Part shown: positions 18,756-27,948 of the stretch, one piece after another
Numbering within the stretch: the first letter of the stretch is position 1
Layout of the letters: each line of letters begins with the position of its first letter
From: Chitinophagales bacterium
GTDB lineage: Bacteria; Bacteroidota; Bacteroidia; Chitinophagales; UBA2359
Assembly (NCBI GenBank): GCA_041392475.1
Contig: JAWKLZ010000002.1
Location: 186,001 to 250,000, forward strand
Direction: 5' to 3'
Length of the DNA stretch: 64,000 bases
Translations under genes and position numbers: made by a program
Notes under the pieces: model-generated
The model's input: only the letters and a program-made list of their open reading frames with translations
The model's database searches: none
What the model was told of the DNA's origin: nothing

Positions 18756-20411
18756 TCACTCAAAATTTGCCGCTTCCTGCAATGCTTGTTCCAATTCAAC
18801 TATTTCTTGTTGTATTTTATCGGTACTCCAATGAAAATATTTTTCAAATTCCTCCAAAACAATCTGTTGTGAAGAATAAACACTCTCAATATCAAAGTAA
18901 AAACGCCCTGTTCGGCGCATGTAAAAATCAAGCAAACCAAACACCATCTCTTTATTTACAGTAAACCAAAGTTCTGCTTTTAAGAGTGCTATTGGAGCAA
19001 TGTTGAGTGGTCTCAATTCAAAAAAACGATTCACAATCGCATCGCTTTGAGTACCATAATTACTCACCAAATACCAAGCATCGTATTCCGTCAACCCTCC
19101 TTTTTCGATTTGTTGATAGATTTTTTGGATGTATTTATTCACTGCTTTGTTATTCGGCAATGTTTCTCCCCCACAAAGGTCAATGCTTTCTGTTTGACAA
19201 ACTGGGGGCTTTGTACCATCTTCTTTGTAGCGTCTTTTGACTACCAAATCCACCACCTTTTCCGACATTTTACGGTAGCCCGTAAGTTTGCCTCCTGCAA
19301 TAGAAATCAAACCCGTAGAAGATTCAAATACTTCATCTTTTCGGGAAATTTCAGATGCGGATTTTCCTTCCTCGTGAATCAATGGACGCACACCCGCCCA
19401 ACTCGACACTACATCAGAAGCCTCCAATTTGATTTGTGGGAAAGTATGGGCAATGGCTTTGAGTAGGTAGTCCACATCTTCTTTATTCGCAATGATATGA
19501 TTTACATTGCCTTTATATTCAGTATCGGTTGTACCAACATAGGTAACTTTACCACGAGGAATGGCAAAAATCATCCTCCCGTCGGGCACATCAAAATAAA
19601 TAGATTGTTGAACAGGGAATTTATGGTGCGGCAATACGATGTGAACACCTTTGGTCAGAAACAGGTGTTTCTCGTTCATCGAATGGTTTATTTGGCGAAG
19701 GTCATCTACCCACGGCCCTGCTGCATTCACCACATAATCCGCATTGATGACAAAAGTAATATCGTTGAGTAAATCTTTGCAAGTGATTCCGCATACAATT
19801 CCTTCCTTGTCGTATTCAAACTCGACTGCTTCTACATAGTTGATGCTGTCTGCGCCAAACTTTGCAGCCGTTTTCATCACTTCAATAGTCAAACGGGCAT
19901 CATCTGTTCGGTATTCGGCATATAGCCCCCCTCCTTTCAGATGAGCATATTCCAATAAAGGTTCATGTTCTAAAGTTTCTTCTTTTGACAGCATTTCTCT
20001 TTGATCTGGTTTTTCCACTCCTGCCAAAACATCGTAAACCATTAAACCAATTGAAGTTAAGAATTTTCCAAAAGTACCATCTTCCACAATCGGTAAAAGC
20101 ATTTTTTCGGGAATTACCAAATGTGGAGCCAATTCATGCACAATCGCTCTTTCACGTCCTACTTCTCGCACCAAAGCCACTTCAAACTGTTTCAAATACC
20201 GCAACCCACCATGTACTAACTTAGTAGAACGGCTACTTGTTCCTGATGCAAAATCGTATTTCTCGACCAATGCGGTTTTTAAACCCCTCGAAGCAGCATC
20301 CAAAGCAATGCCTACTCCTGTGATTCCTCCTCCAATAATGACCAAATCATAGTGATTGGAAGACAGTTTATTTAACAATAGCGGACGCTCAAATGCGGAA
20401 AGGTATGACAT
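18756..20411 (-). CDS. glpD: FAD-dependent glycerol-3-phosphate dehydrogenase
   Basis: 551 residues. Oxidises sn-glycerol-3-phosphate to dihydroxyacetone phosphate at the inner membrane face and passes electrons to quinone. The Rossmann motif VIIGGGITGVGIALDAASRG lies at residues 24-43, followed by 'SSRSTKLVHGGLRYL', the classic GlpD signature; 'WAGVRPLI' and 'IAGGKLTGYRKM' mark the FAD-contacting C-terminal half. No glpK or glpF adjoins. The immediate 5' leader is an array of about twelve AAATGA hexamers, 7 bp from the start codon, which could tune translation (see that entry). Confidence 0.95.
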   Translation of the reverse strand: MSYLSAFERPLLLNKLSSNHYDLVIIGGGITGVGIALDAASRGLKTALVEKYDFASGTSSRSTKLVHGGLRYLKQFEVALVREVGRERAIVHELAPHLVIPEKMLLPIVEDGTFGKFLTSIGLMVYDVLAGVEKPDQREMLSKEETLEHEPLLEYAHLKGGGLYAEYRTDDARLTIEVMKTAAKFGADSINYVEAVEFEYDKEGIVCGITCKDLLNDITFVINADYVVNAAGPWVDDLRQINHSMNEKHLFLTKGVHIVLPHHKFPVQQSIYFDVPDGRMIFAIPRGKVTYVGTTDTEYKGNVNHIIANKEDVDYLLKAIAHTFPQIKLEASDVVSSWAGVRPLIHEEGKSASEISRKDEVFESSTGLISIAGGKLTGYRKMSEKVVDLVVKRRYKEDGTKPPVCQTESIDLCGGETLPNNKAVNKYIQKIYQQIEKGGLTEYDAWYLVSNYGTQSDAIVNRFFELRPLNIAPIALLKAELWFTVNKEMVFGLLDFYMRRTGRFYFDIESVYSSQQIVLEEFEKYFHWSTDKIQQEIVELEQALQEAANFE

Positions 20412-20417
20412 AGCTTT

Positions 20418-20490
20418 AAATGAAAATGAAAATGAAAATGAAAATGAAAATGAAAATGAAAATGAAAATGAAAATGAAAATGAAAATGAA
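20418..20490. repeat. Hexanucleotide microsatellite (AAATGA)x12 in the glpD leader
   Basis: About twelve perfect tandem copies of AAATGA on the plus strand, i.e. TCATTT on the glpD strand, starting 7 bp upstream of the glpD ATG and covering the ribosome-binding position and beyond. Unit length is a multiple of three and the array is non-coding, so changes would alter leader length rather than reading frame. Confidence 0.97.
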
Positions 20491-20553
20491 ATAAGTGAAA
20501 ACGCTAAAGCTTGAAATTGTTTGCGTTTTTCGATGAAATATGCATTGTTTTTC

Positions 20554-21693
20554 TCAAAAATCCTTCAATGGTTGATTTCCTTCAACATATTGCAATCGGT
20601 GAAATTTTTTGTGTTCGTTGAGTCTCAATGGGTTTTCTTTAAACCAACTCATGAATTCACTGAATACTTTCTGGTGAGTTTGTCCCCAATTTCCAAAGGC
20701 ATCGGAGTCTCCTTTCATCAATAGCCAGTAGTGGTATGCTTCAAAATAACCTTTGTCTATCAATATTTTATGCCAATCCAACAAAATATTGGGATAAGGC
20801 GTATAGCGATTGTGGTCAAACCAATATTGAGTGAATAGGGTTCTAAGAGTTGCAATATCTCCGATGCTTAAAGTAGCCGTTTTTGAAGTAGCAGTACTAT
20901 CTGCCTTCAACCATTTGTCATACACTTCCTCAAAAGCCTCACCATAAGCCACTTGAAAAGGCACTTGCCCCTGATCTTCAAACATTAATAGGCGGTAAGT
21001 CCTCGCACGTTCGCTCAAACTGAACCAACCTATTGAATCATTTTCGGGATGAAAAGCACCTTGATAGGCTTCAAAAAGCATCTCTCCCATTTCAGAAGTT
21101 CGCTTGCTATTGCGTTCTAAATTCATGAACAATTCGCCGTAAAATACACCCCATACTTTTTCAGAAGAATTGAGATACATTTTTGCAGCCCAGTAGTAGT
21201 TACTTGCGAAATTGGGATCTCGTCTAATTCCCATTTCCCAATAATTCACTGCACGATCAATGTTTCCTTTTCGGTATTGAAGTCCCCCCATTTCCGTGTA
21301 TAGTTCACCCGAAAATGGGTAGTATTCAATCCCATCCAGATAGGTGTTTTCTGCTTTTTTAACATCCTCACTCAAGTCGTAGCAAGTTCCCAACAAGCGG
21401 AAAAAACGCTCATTGAAGCCATCTTTTCTCTGCAATTTTCGTAGGAAATTGATGGCGGTTTCGTAGCGTTTTTGAATGTAATAAGCATAGGCTATTTCGT
21501 AGCTATACAGGATATTGTCTTCATCCAGTGCTTGAGCTTTTTGGAGTAATTTGATGGCTTCTTTATAGTCCTTCTCCTCGTCCATCAAGCGGATGGCTTC
21601 ACGACCATACTTGTATGCTTGTTCTTTATTGTTTTGACCCAATAAAAAAAACTGACTCACCACAAAAATAACAACCAATGACAGGCTCTTCAT
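20554..21693 (-). CDS. Exported tetratricopeptide-repeat protein of unknown role
   Basis: 379 residues. A signal peptide (MKSLSLVVIFVVSQFFLLGQ) is followed by TPR-type helical repeats from about residue 25 to 190 ('AIKLLQKAQALDEDNILYSY', 'YPFSGELYTEMGGLQYRKGN', 'AVNYWEMGIRRDPNFASNYY'). The C-terminal half has no recognised domain. TPR proteins of this type act as scaffolds in the periplasm or outer membrane. It lies upstream of glpD on the same strand, separated by 142 bp that hold the microsatellite; a functional link with glpD is not implied. Confidence 0.75.
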   Translation of the reverse strand: MKSLSLVVIFVVSQFFLLGQNNKEQAYKYGREAIRLMDEEKDYKEAIKLLQKAQALDEDNILYSYEIAYAYYIQKRYETAINFLRKLQRKDGFNERFFRLLGTCYDLSEDVKKAENTYLDGIEYYPFSGELYTEMGGLQYRKGNIDRAVNYWEMGIRRDPNFASNYYWAAKMYLNSSEKVWGVFYGELFMNLERNSKRTSEMGEMLFEAYQGAFHPENDSIGWFSLSERARTYRLLMFEDQGQVPFQVAYGEAFEEVYDKWLKADSTATSKTATLSIGDIATLRTLFTQYWFDHNRYTPYPNILLDWHKILIDKGYFEAYHYWLLMKGDSDAFGNWGQTHQKVFSEFMSWFKENPLRLNEHKKFHRLQYVEGNQPLKDF

Positions 21694-21975
21694 GTACTTA
21701 GTAAAAATTCAAATTTAAGGTATAAGGTGAAGTATGTTTCTATTTAGACGCAATTTTGCACCCAAAAGTTCATAAACCACTTTTTATAAGGAGTGCTTGC
21801 ATATTAGAAAGTTGCAAAGATAGGATATGCAAGGTGAAATAGTTATTTTTAGATTAGATTGCAGTGGATTCTACAAAATTTCTTTGGTTCATTGAAGATT
21901 TTAGCGTAAGGACACTTTTGAAGTGTATTTTTGAAGATATTCAACGTTTGAAAATCATTTTTTTTATCAAAGTCA

Positions 21976-22572
21976 TTATTTTTTACTTACCCACTTATTC
22001 CCTTCAATGTAAAAACGCCAGGGTAAAAGTGCATCTTCACCTGCATAATCCACTCCAATGCGAGTAGTCTTTACGATTTGATTTTCTGCAATTTGTCTGT
22101 CATTGTCTTCAATCCAAATTACCTCTCCCCTCAAACTTTCGCCATTGTGTTCGGTTCGGATACCCAAAGCACGGGTCAAGCAGCCAGGACCAGCTGTAAG
22201 TCGGGGTTGGATTTTGATCATATTGCGTCTTTCGAGCATGGTTTCGATGCCAACATTAGGCTCAATAGCCCGTATCAGAATCGCATCTGCTTGGTCTTTT
22301 TGGTTGGTGACAATATTGAAGAGGTGGTGAATGCCATAGCAGAGATAGGTGTAATTGATACCGCCTTCTGCAAACATGGTTTCGGTGCGTTTTGTTCTTT
22401 TATTGGGATAAGCGTGGCAAGCTCTATCAGTTGCGCCACAATAGGCTTCAGTTTCGGTGATAATGCCTGCTGTAGTGATGCCATTGAAGTGGGTGAAAAG
22501 CGATTTGCCGAGTAGTTCTTTGCTTATTTGGACGACATCGGGGCGGTTATAAAAAGAAAGAGGAAGTTTCAA
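21976..22572 (-). CDS. DNA-3-methyladenine glycosylase, AAG/MPG family
   Basis: 198 residues. Excises alkylated purines such as 3-methyladenine in base-excision repair. Family features are strong: 'ISKELLGKSLFT' at the start, 'ITETEAYCGATDRACHA' carrying the catalytic Glu, 'YLCYGIHHLFNIVT', and 'LTAGPGCLTRALGI'. Length is typical of the bacterial single-domain enzyme. It lies after the terminator of the TlpA-SPOR gene and has no evident operon partner; 282 bp of AT-rich spacer without features separate it from the TPR gene. Confidence 0.93.
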   Translation of the reverse strand: MKLPLSFYNRPDVVQISKELLGKSLFTHFNGITTAGIITETEAYCGATDRACHAYPNKRTKRTETMFAEGGINYTYLCYGIHHLFNIVTNQKDQADAILIRAIEPNVGIETMLERRNMIKIQPRLTAGPGCLTRALGIRTEHNGESLRGEVIWIEDNDRQIAENQIVKTTRIGVDYAGEDALLPWRFYIEGNKWVSKK

Positions 22573-22600
22573 GATGACATTATGAGCGTTGGTTGATAAA

Positions 22601-22640
22601 TAAAAAAGCGTTGTTGTAAATCCATGAATTTACAACAACA
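22601..22640 (-). terminator. Terminator after the TlpA-SPOR gene
   Basis: A perfect 12-bp stem (GTTGTTGTAAAT / ATTTACAACAAC) around a 6-nt loop, followed on the minus strand by GCTTTTTTATT. It lies about 50 bp after the stop at 22687. Confidence 0.85.
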
Positions 22641-22686
22641 CTTCAAACAAATTTGCGTCTTTGAAAATTAGATTTGTTCCTATGTT

Positions 22687-24450
22687 TTACTTCAATTTCT
22701 GTTGAAGTACTTGACGCAATTGCTCGTAACTAAGATTTTCCCCAATAACTGTTCCTTCCTCATCCACCAAAAACATAGCAGGTAGATATTTGACTTTGTA
22801 CATTTTCAGCAAGTCGGACTTAGTTCCTTCTGGATCAATCACATGTACCTTCCAATCGCCAATAGCATCTTCTTTGATTACCTCTTTCCATTTGTCAGAC
22901 TTTTCATCAAAAGCGACACTATAAATTTCAAAGTTTTTGCCGTGGAAGTCATTGTAGATTTTTTTGAGGTCTTCGTGGTTTTGTCGAGAAGGTCCACTCC
23001 AACTTCCCCAGAAATGGACTAAGGTGTATTTCTCTTGCAATGCAGATAAAGGCAAGGCTGCGCCATCTCTGTTTCTCAATAAGATTTCAGGAGCAACTTC
23101 ACCAACCATCGTACCTTGAAGGGCAGGATATTCGAGTTTCATCAGGGCTAAATAAGAAGTAGTGTCTTCCTCCCCTGTTTCCGACATATTACGCTGCCAA
23201 GTTGGTACATAACGTGTCACATTGGAGGCAGCAGTAATGGTCATCATTTCCTCTCTTTTCACCAAAAAAGCATCTTTAAAGCCTTTGGGTCTGACCTGTT
23301 TCAATGCATCGTTTGCCTCTACAGAGGTTTTGAAGCTTCCTAAGAGTACCTTACTTAGTCCACTATTGGTCGACTCTACATCAATTTTCCCATAAGGCTT
23401 CACATTTTTGAACTTGCTTTCAATAAATTTACTGAACACGCCTAACTGGATTTTATACACCTTTTCGAGGTAGGTCGAGTTGAAATCACCCTCATTTCCA
23501 GACACAGGCGTAGTAGTAGTTGATTCACCTGATTGTGGTTGTTTGGGTTCATCTATAACGTCTACAATCACATTTTCAGGTTGAGAAGTGCCTGTGCCTT
23601 TTCGCTTCACTAAGAAAGCATCTCTATAACCACGTGCTTTCACCGTTCTCAGTACTGATTGAGATTGTGCTTCTGAGAAAGATCCCAATAACACCCTTTG
23701 AAGTTTAGAAACAGATTCTGTTTCCAAAGTTCCTAAGTCATTGAGCGCACTAAATTTTGCAAGATTGGGGTTTCTAAAAACACCAATCTGAATTTTATAG
23801 ACTTCTTTTTGAACCGTTTGTGTCGGAAAAGGAGTTGGCGTGGGTGTAGGTTTTGTAGTAGTAGAATTATTGGTATTTCCTTGTGTTCCACTTGTTTCTC
23901 CTACCACCAAAACATTCTTTACCTTTCGTCCTCTTCTTCGTTTGCCCAGTTCTGTATCTAATTGACTATAAGTCATGTTTGCGCCAATTACCTTACCTGT
24001 TTCGTCCAGCAAAAAGGAAGACGGAATACTTTTGATATTGTAGATAAACCAATAGTAGGAATAATAGGAATCTTGGTCTATGACATGGGTAGGCCAGTCC
24101 AATTGTGCTTCTTCAATTCTACGCTGCCATTTGCTCTTATCGCTATCAAATGCGACACTGTAAATGGTGAATCCATCCGCATTTTCGAAGGTATAATCTT
24201 TGTAGCGGTTATACAATTGTCGGTATTCTGGGTTTTTGATGGCATTGCAGGCAGCACACCAAGTTGACCAAAAACTGACCAGTACAACATTTCCTCTTAA
24301 CTGTGAGAGTTTTAGATTTTTCCCATTTAGGTCTGGCAATTCTACTTCTGGTGCCATTTCGCCAATTGACGGTGGCGAATAGGACGTGGAGTAAAATGGA
24401 AGTAACGTGAGTGATAGTACAACAAATAGCGTGGTAACTAGCTTTCGCAT
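22687..24450 (-). CDS. Exported protein with two thioredoxin-like domains flanking two SPOR-type repeats
   Basis: 587 residues. Signal peptide about 1-23; a TlpA/ResA-like thioredoxin domain at about 27-170 with the redox pair in WCAAC (Cys65, Cys68); a Thr/Pro-rich linker; two SPOR-type repeats at about 215-287 ('YKIQIGVFRNPNLAKF...GYRDAFLVKR') and 325-400 ('YKIQLGVFSKFIESKF...GFKDAFLVKR'); and a second TlpA-like domain at about 440-587. In that last domain both cysteines are replaced (FWGSWSGPSRQNHE), so it cannot do dithiol chemistry but may still bind partners. SPOR domains generally bind denuded septal peptidoglycan. Last of three related same-strand genes. Likely role: a redox or binding module directed to septal peptidoglycan (inference). 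Confidence 0.85.
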   Translation of the reverse strand: MRKLVTTLFVVLSLTLLPFYSTSYSPPSIGEMAPEVELPDLNGKNLKLSQLRGNVVLVSFWSTWCAACNAIKNPEYRQLYNRYKDYTFENADGFTIYSVAFDSDKSKWQRRIEEAQLDWPTHVIDQDSYYSYYWFIYNIKSIPSSFLLDETGKVIGANMTYSQLDTELGKRRRGRKVKNVLVVGETSGTQGNTNNSTTTKPTPTPTPFPTQTVQKEVYKIQIGVFRNPNLAKFSALNDLGTLETESVSKLQRVLLGSFSEAQSQSVLRTVKARGYRDAFLVKRKGTGTSQPENVIVDVIDEPKQPQSGESTTTTPVSGNEGDFNSTYLEKVYKIQLGVFSKFIESKFKNVKPYGKIDVESTNSGLSKVLLGSFKTSVEANDALKQVRPKGFKDAFLVKREEMMTITAASNVTRYVPTWQRNMSETGEEDTTSYLALMKLEYPALQGTMVGEVAPEILLRNRDGAALPLSALQEKYTLVHFWGSWSGPSRQNHEDLKKIYNDFHGKNFEIYSVAFDEKSDKWKEVIKEDAIGDWKVHVIDPEGTKSDLLKMYKVKYLPAMFLVDEEGTVIGENLSYEQLRQVLQQKLK

Positions 24451-24584
24451 AATCCTTTAAATTTTTAGGTGATAAGTATAGTCCAGTTAACTTCAAAGAA
24501 TATAAACAAATTAAAAACAAGTAACATGGCTTAAAAATTACTTACAATACCAATTCGTTTTTATTTACTTTTTAGACTTCAATT

Positions 24585-25844
24585 TCAATATTTGGTTCTA
24601 TCCACAACAAATGCTTGCTGAAAACCTTTGGCTTTTACTTTTTGGAGTGCTTGGTTAGCATTAGCTTTATCTTCAAATGGCCCTACAAATACTTTGCTGA
24701 TGTCATTTGCCGGATCATATTCGGTAAATAAATTTCCCATGTTCAAAAGTGTTTTAAAATCCCCTACATTGGGTCTTTTTGCAGCACTCAATTGGATAAC
24801 ATATTGTTCTACGCAAGCATTTGAGGGGTTTTTGTATTCATCTGGAAGATAGTACAAACCTTTTCCAGCATTGGCATCTATGAGTTGATTGTTTGCAGTA
24901 GTGATAAAAGCATCCTTAAAACTTTGCTTTTTTGCAGAGGCCAAAGCAGCTTCTGCCTGTGATTTGGATGCAAAGATTCCGATGGAAACAATGTTCAAAT
25001 TAGGATTTGTAGAATGAGGTTGTAGATAAATCTTACCAATCTCACTCAATTTTGTTAGTTTTTCTGTTGGAGGTTCAGAAAATACACCTAAACGAACTAT
25101 GTAGTTTCCTATTTCTTCAACATTTGAAACAGGAATAGGTTTTTCTACTGCTTTTTTTGTTGGGGCTATTGCAGCAGATACCTGTTTTTTTTCTACTAAA
25201 AAAGCATCTTTCAACCCTCTTTGTTTTACTTCTTCCAACACCAATCGAGCAGCTCTTTTTCCTTGAAAATCACCAAGTAAAATACGACTTTTGCTGTTGT
25301 CTATTGTCTGTGCGTAAATATCTCCCAAGCCGTTTACAATCCTAAAGTTAGAGAGGTCTGTATTCTTTTTGGTGACCACTCCCAACTGAATTTGATAGGT
25401 TTTGTCGTCATCTTCCATAGAAACAGTTGGAGCTATCTTTTGATTTGTTGCAGGTGAAGACGTTGTATTCACAAATTCAGTAGGTCTGTCTTGCAAAGGG
25501 TTTTCTACTTCTGGAACAGTAGGGTCATCTACCAATACTTCTACAATGTTGGGGGCATCTACATCATTGTAAGATTCGCCTTGGTTTTTATCAACAGGGT
25601 TAGGATTGGGATTTTTCGTTGGATTGTCTCGATTGTCCTGTACTTTTTCCAAAAAATCCTTGGTATTATCGACCCCTTTATCTACTTTTTTGACAAAATT
25701 ATCTGCCTCTTTTTCAAGCTTATCAGAATTCACCTTCCATTTTTCGGCCAAGCCTACGCCACTTTTGCTGATAATCATGACTGCAAAAAAAACCACCATA
25801 CCGATAGCCAATGTATATCCAAATGTTTGCAACAGTTCTTTCAC
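24585..25844 (-). CDS. Membrane-anchored protein with three SPOR-type repeats
   Basis: 419 residues. One N-terminal membrane segment (about residues 9-28, YTLAIGMVVFFAVMIISKSG) puts the rest in the periplasm. A charged, disordered stretch follows, then three SPOR-type repeats at about 148-217, 247-320 and 345-415; the first and third end with the motif seen in the neighbour (LKDAFLVEKK, FQQAFVVDRT). Multi-SPOR anchored proteins resemble FtsN/DamX-type septal proteins. There is no amidase or transpeptidase domain. It is 134 bp upstream of the TlpA-SPOR gene and 116 bp downstream of another, so the three probably share function or a transcript. Confidence 0.82.
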   Translation of the reverse strand: MKELLQTFGYTLAIGMVVFFAVMIISKSGVGLAEKWKVNSDKLEKEADNFVKKVDKGVDNTKDFLEKVQDNRDNPTKNPNPNPVDKNQGESYNDVDAPNIVEVLVDDPTVPEVENPLQDRPTEFVNTTSSPATNQKIAPTVSMEDDDKTYQIQLGVVTKKNTDLSNFRIVNGLGDIYAQTIDNSKSRILLGDFQGKRAARLVLEEVKQRGLKDAFLVEKKQVSAAIAPTKKAVEKPIPVSNVEEIGNYIVRLGVFSEPPTEKLTKLSEIGKIYLQPHSTNPNLNIVSIGIFASKSQAEAALASAKKQSFKDAFITTANNQLIDANAGKGLYYLPDEYKNPSNACVEQYVIQLSAAKRPNVGDFKTLLNMGNLFTEYDPANDISKVFVGPFEDKANANQALQKVKAKGFQQAFVVDRTKY

Positions 25845-25960
25845 GACCTTTGAGTTTTAAATGTAATTTCCGAATATAACCAAAAAAGCAAATTAACGAA
25901 AATTAATTAACATTCAAAACTAAAAATATAGCTGATTTATTGTTGTTTTTTGCTTAGAAC

Positions 25961-27517
25961 TCAATATTCAGGGTATTGACGAGTGATCTGAATACTCTCA
26001 TCCAATTCCTCTATTTCTTTCATTGTTGCTTGCATTTCTCTCTTCAATTTCTCCTGTTTGCGTTTTGCTTTTTGCTTTTTTATACGAAGTTTTTTCTCAT
26101 ATTTACTTTCTTTATAATTAATCGCTGAATTGTCTTCTTCCAAATAAACCCCTTCTGAAGGATGAATATTGACATAATCATCAAAACCTGATGAATATGG
26201 ATAAAAATCATCACTCTCCGAAGGCTGTTCTTGTTGACTATCGTGTTGAAATAACTCTGGTATGATTTCAGGTGGCGAAAGAGGCGTTAATCCTCCCTGC
26301 GGATTTTCCCATTTATTATCAAAATTGTACGATTTCGAGGAGCTGTTTCCACTCCCTTCTATATTTTGAATAAATGGGTTGGGGCCTTTCAAAAAATCTT
26401 CCCCTTGTTTGACACTCTCATAAATATTCGGAGTGTTATTTGGATACTGTTCTTCTTGAGGATATTTTTTATAATCAGGCAACTGTATATCAAATTCATT
26501 TTTTTGAACGATAGATTTATTTTGAGGGGGAGTATAAAACTGTTGTGGTTCATTAGGTTCTACACTTGAAGTTTTAGAATTACTAAAATTTTGATCTTCA
26601 AAAATAGATTTATTCGGAGTTTGAGGAGAATTATTATTTGACATTACCCCAGAAGTATTTTTACCACTTTGATTGTTATTACTCAATGAAGGTTGAGGAT
26701 TGAAAGGAGGTGTGTAAAAATTAGGAGCAGGCAAGACATTGTTATCGTATATACTCAATGCTGGAGGCTGAACATAACTTAGGCTTGCCTCACCACTATA
26801 AGCGTCCGTAGTCAATTTGGCTTCATAATATCCTCGACCAATAGCCTTTTTCAATGTATTCTCGGCATCACTAACATTTGCATATTTACCCACATGCACA
26901 TAGTAAGAACCGTCTACATTCAAACCTGATTCAACAAGCCCCATCTCTTCAATGTAATCGAAATCTACATACATCAAGTCTGAAAACGCCCCTATATTCA
27001 CCGTATAATAATTTCCTTCTGCAACGCCCATATTAAACCATTCAGCATATTCATGCACATCTGGATCTACTTCCAAAACAATTCCCTCTGGACTAATCAA
27101 ATATCCAAAAGGTGTAATTACATGGTCAAAGTTGTCTAACCTATGAGAAAATGGTCCATTGAAGTCACACTGATGCTGTGGCCATTCAAGCTGAAATACA
27201 TCAATAGCATTCAACCAAGCATCTCTACTCGCATCTAAAGAAACACTATAAATCTTGAAGTTGGAATCTTTGTACTCATCGTAGATTTGAGTGACAATAG
27301 GCAGTTGAGTAATAGAATTGGGACACCAAGAAGCCCAAAAGTGGAGATAAACATAGTTACCCTTCAAATCTGCAAGAGCAGATTCTTGCCCATTTCTATC
27401 AGGAAGAACGAGAGCAGGAACTGACTGTCCTACTATCTGTGCTTGAAGAGCCATGTCTTTCATCGAAAAACACACAGCTATCACACACATCAAATAGATA
27501 TTTAATGATAATTTCAT
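25961..27517 (-). CDS. Exported thioredoxin-like/SPOR-like protein with disordered middle and basic coiled-coil tail
   Basis: 518 residues. Signal peptide about 1-26; TlpA-like domain about 28-165 in which the motif is WCPNS, leaving a single Cys65 (second position Ser68); one SPOR-like repeat about 170-245 ('YYTVNIGAFSDLMYVDFDYI...VGKYANVSDAE'); then about 200 residues rich in Asn, Pro, Ser and Gln, probably unstructured; and a Lys/Glu-rich helical tail (about 470-510, KKQKAKRKQEKLKREMQATM) likely to be a coiled coil. With one cysteine it could be a monothiol reductase or have lost redox activity. First gene of the SPOR trio. Confidence 0.78.
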   Translation of the reverse strand: MKLSLNIYLMCVIAVCFSMKDMALQAQIVGQSVPALVLPDRNGQESALADLKGNYVYLHFWASWCPNSITQLPIVTQIYDEYKDSNFKIYSVSLDASRDAWLNAIDVFQLEWPQHQCDFNGPFSHRLDNFDHVITPFGYLISPEGIVLEVDPDVHEYAEWFNMGVAEGNYYTVNIGAFSDLMYVDFDYIEEMGLVESGLNVDGSYYVHVGKYANVSDAENTLKKAIGRGYYEAKLTTDAYSGEASLSYVQPPALSIYDNNVLPAPNFYTPPFNPQPSLSNNNQSGKNTSGVMSNNNSPQTPNKSIFEDQNFSNSKTSSVEPNEPQQFYTPPQNKSIVQKNEFDIQLPDYKKYPQEEQYPNNTPNIYESVKQGEDFLKGPNPFIQNIEGSGNSSSKSYNFDNKWENPQGGLTPLSPPEIIPELFQHDSQQEQPSESDDFYPYSSGFDDYVNIHPSEGVYLEEDNSAINYKESKYEKKLRIKKQKAKRKQEKLKREMQATMKEIEELDESIQITRQYPEY

Positions 27518-27948
27518 GATTTGGTTGGATTTACAATTCGATTCTCAAGTATTTTCACCCACCCATTGAAGTAAATCAAGACGGCACATCTTGAATACAC
27601 ACAATATTTAATAGGAGAATAATCTACTTGACTAGTGTATTAATTTGCAATTTAGCAAAAATTAAATAGATAAACCCAACAAAACTTGTCTGCTTTATCA
27701 ATATTTACATTACACTGACAGTAATTTAGATACATTAAAACCTATCCCAATATCAGAGCAAACCTTCTCTGTCAATAAAAAGACAAACTGGCTACCAATT
27801 TAGAACTACTTTCGTAGCAAGTTTTTCAAGAAAATACCGTCTTTCTGTTTAGAAAAAACACAGGTATAGCTTCAAAATCACGATACCATTAATTTACTAT
27901 TAAAAGTTTATCTCTAAATTGGAAGCTAATCAATCAAAGTCGAAGCCT
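27518..27948. other. Divergent intergenic region
   Basis: 431 bp between divergently transcribed genes, AT-rich. No gene, no inverted repeat of note. Promoters for both sides must lie here, but no pair of boxes at proper spacing could be named. The in-frame TTG at 27919 just upstream of the next gene is an alternative start. Confidence 0.4.
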
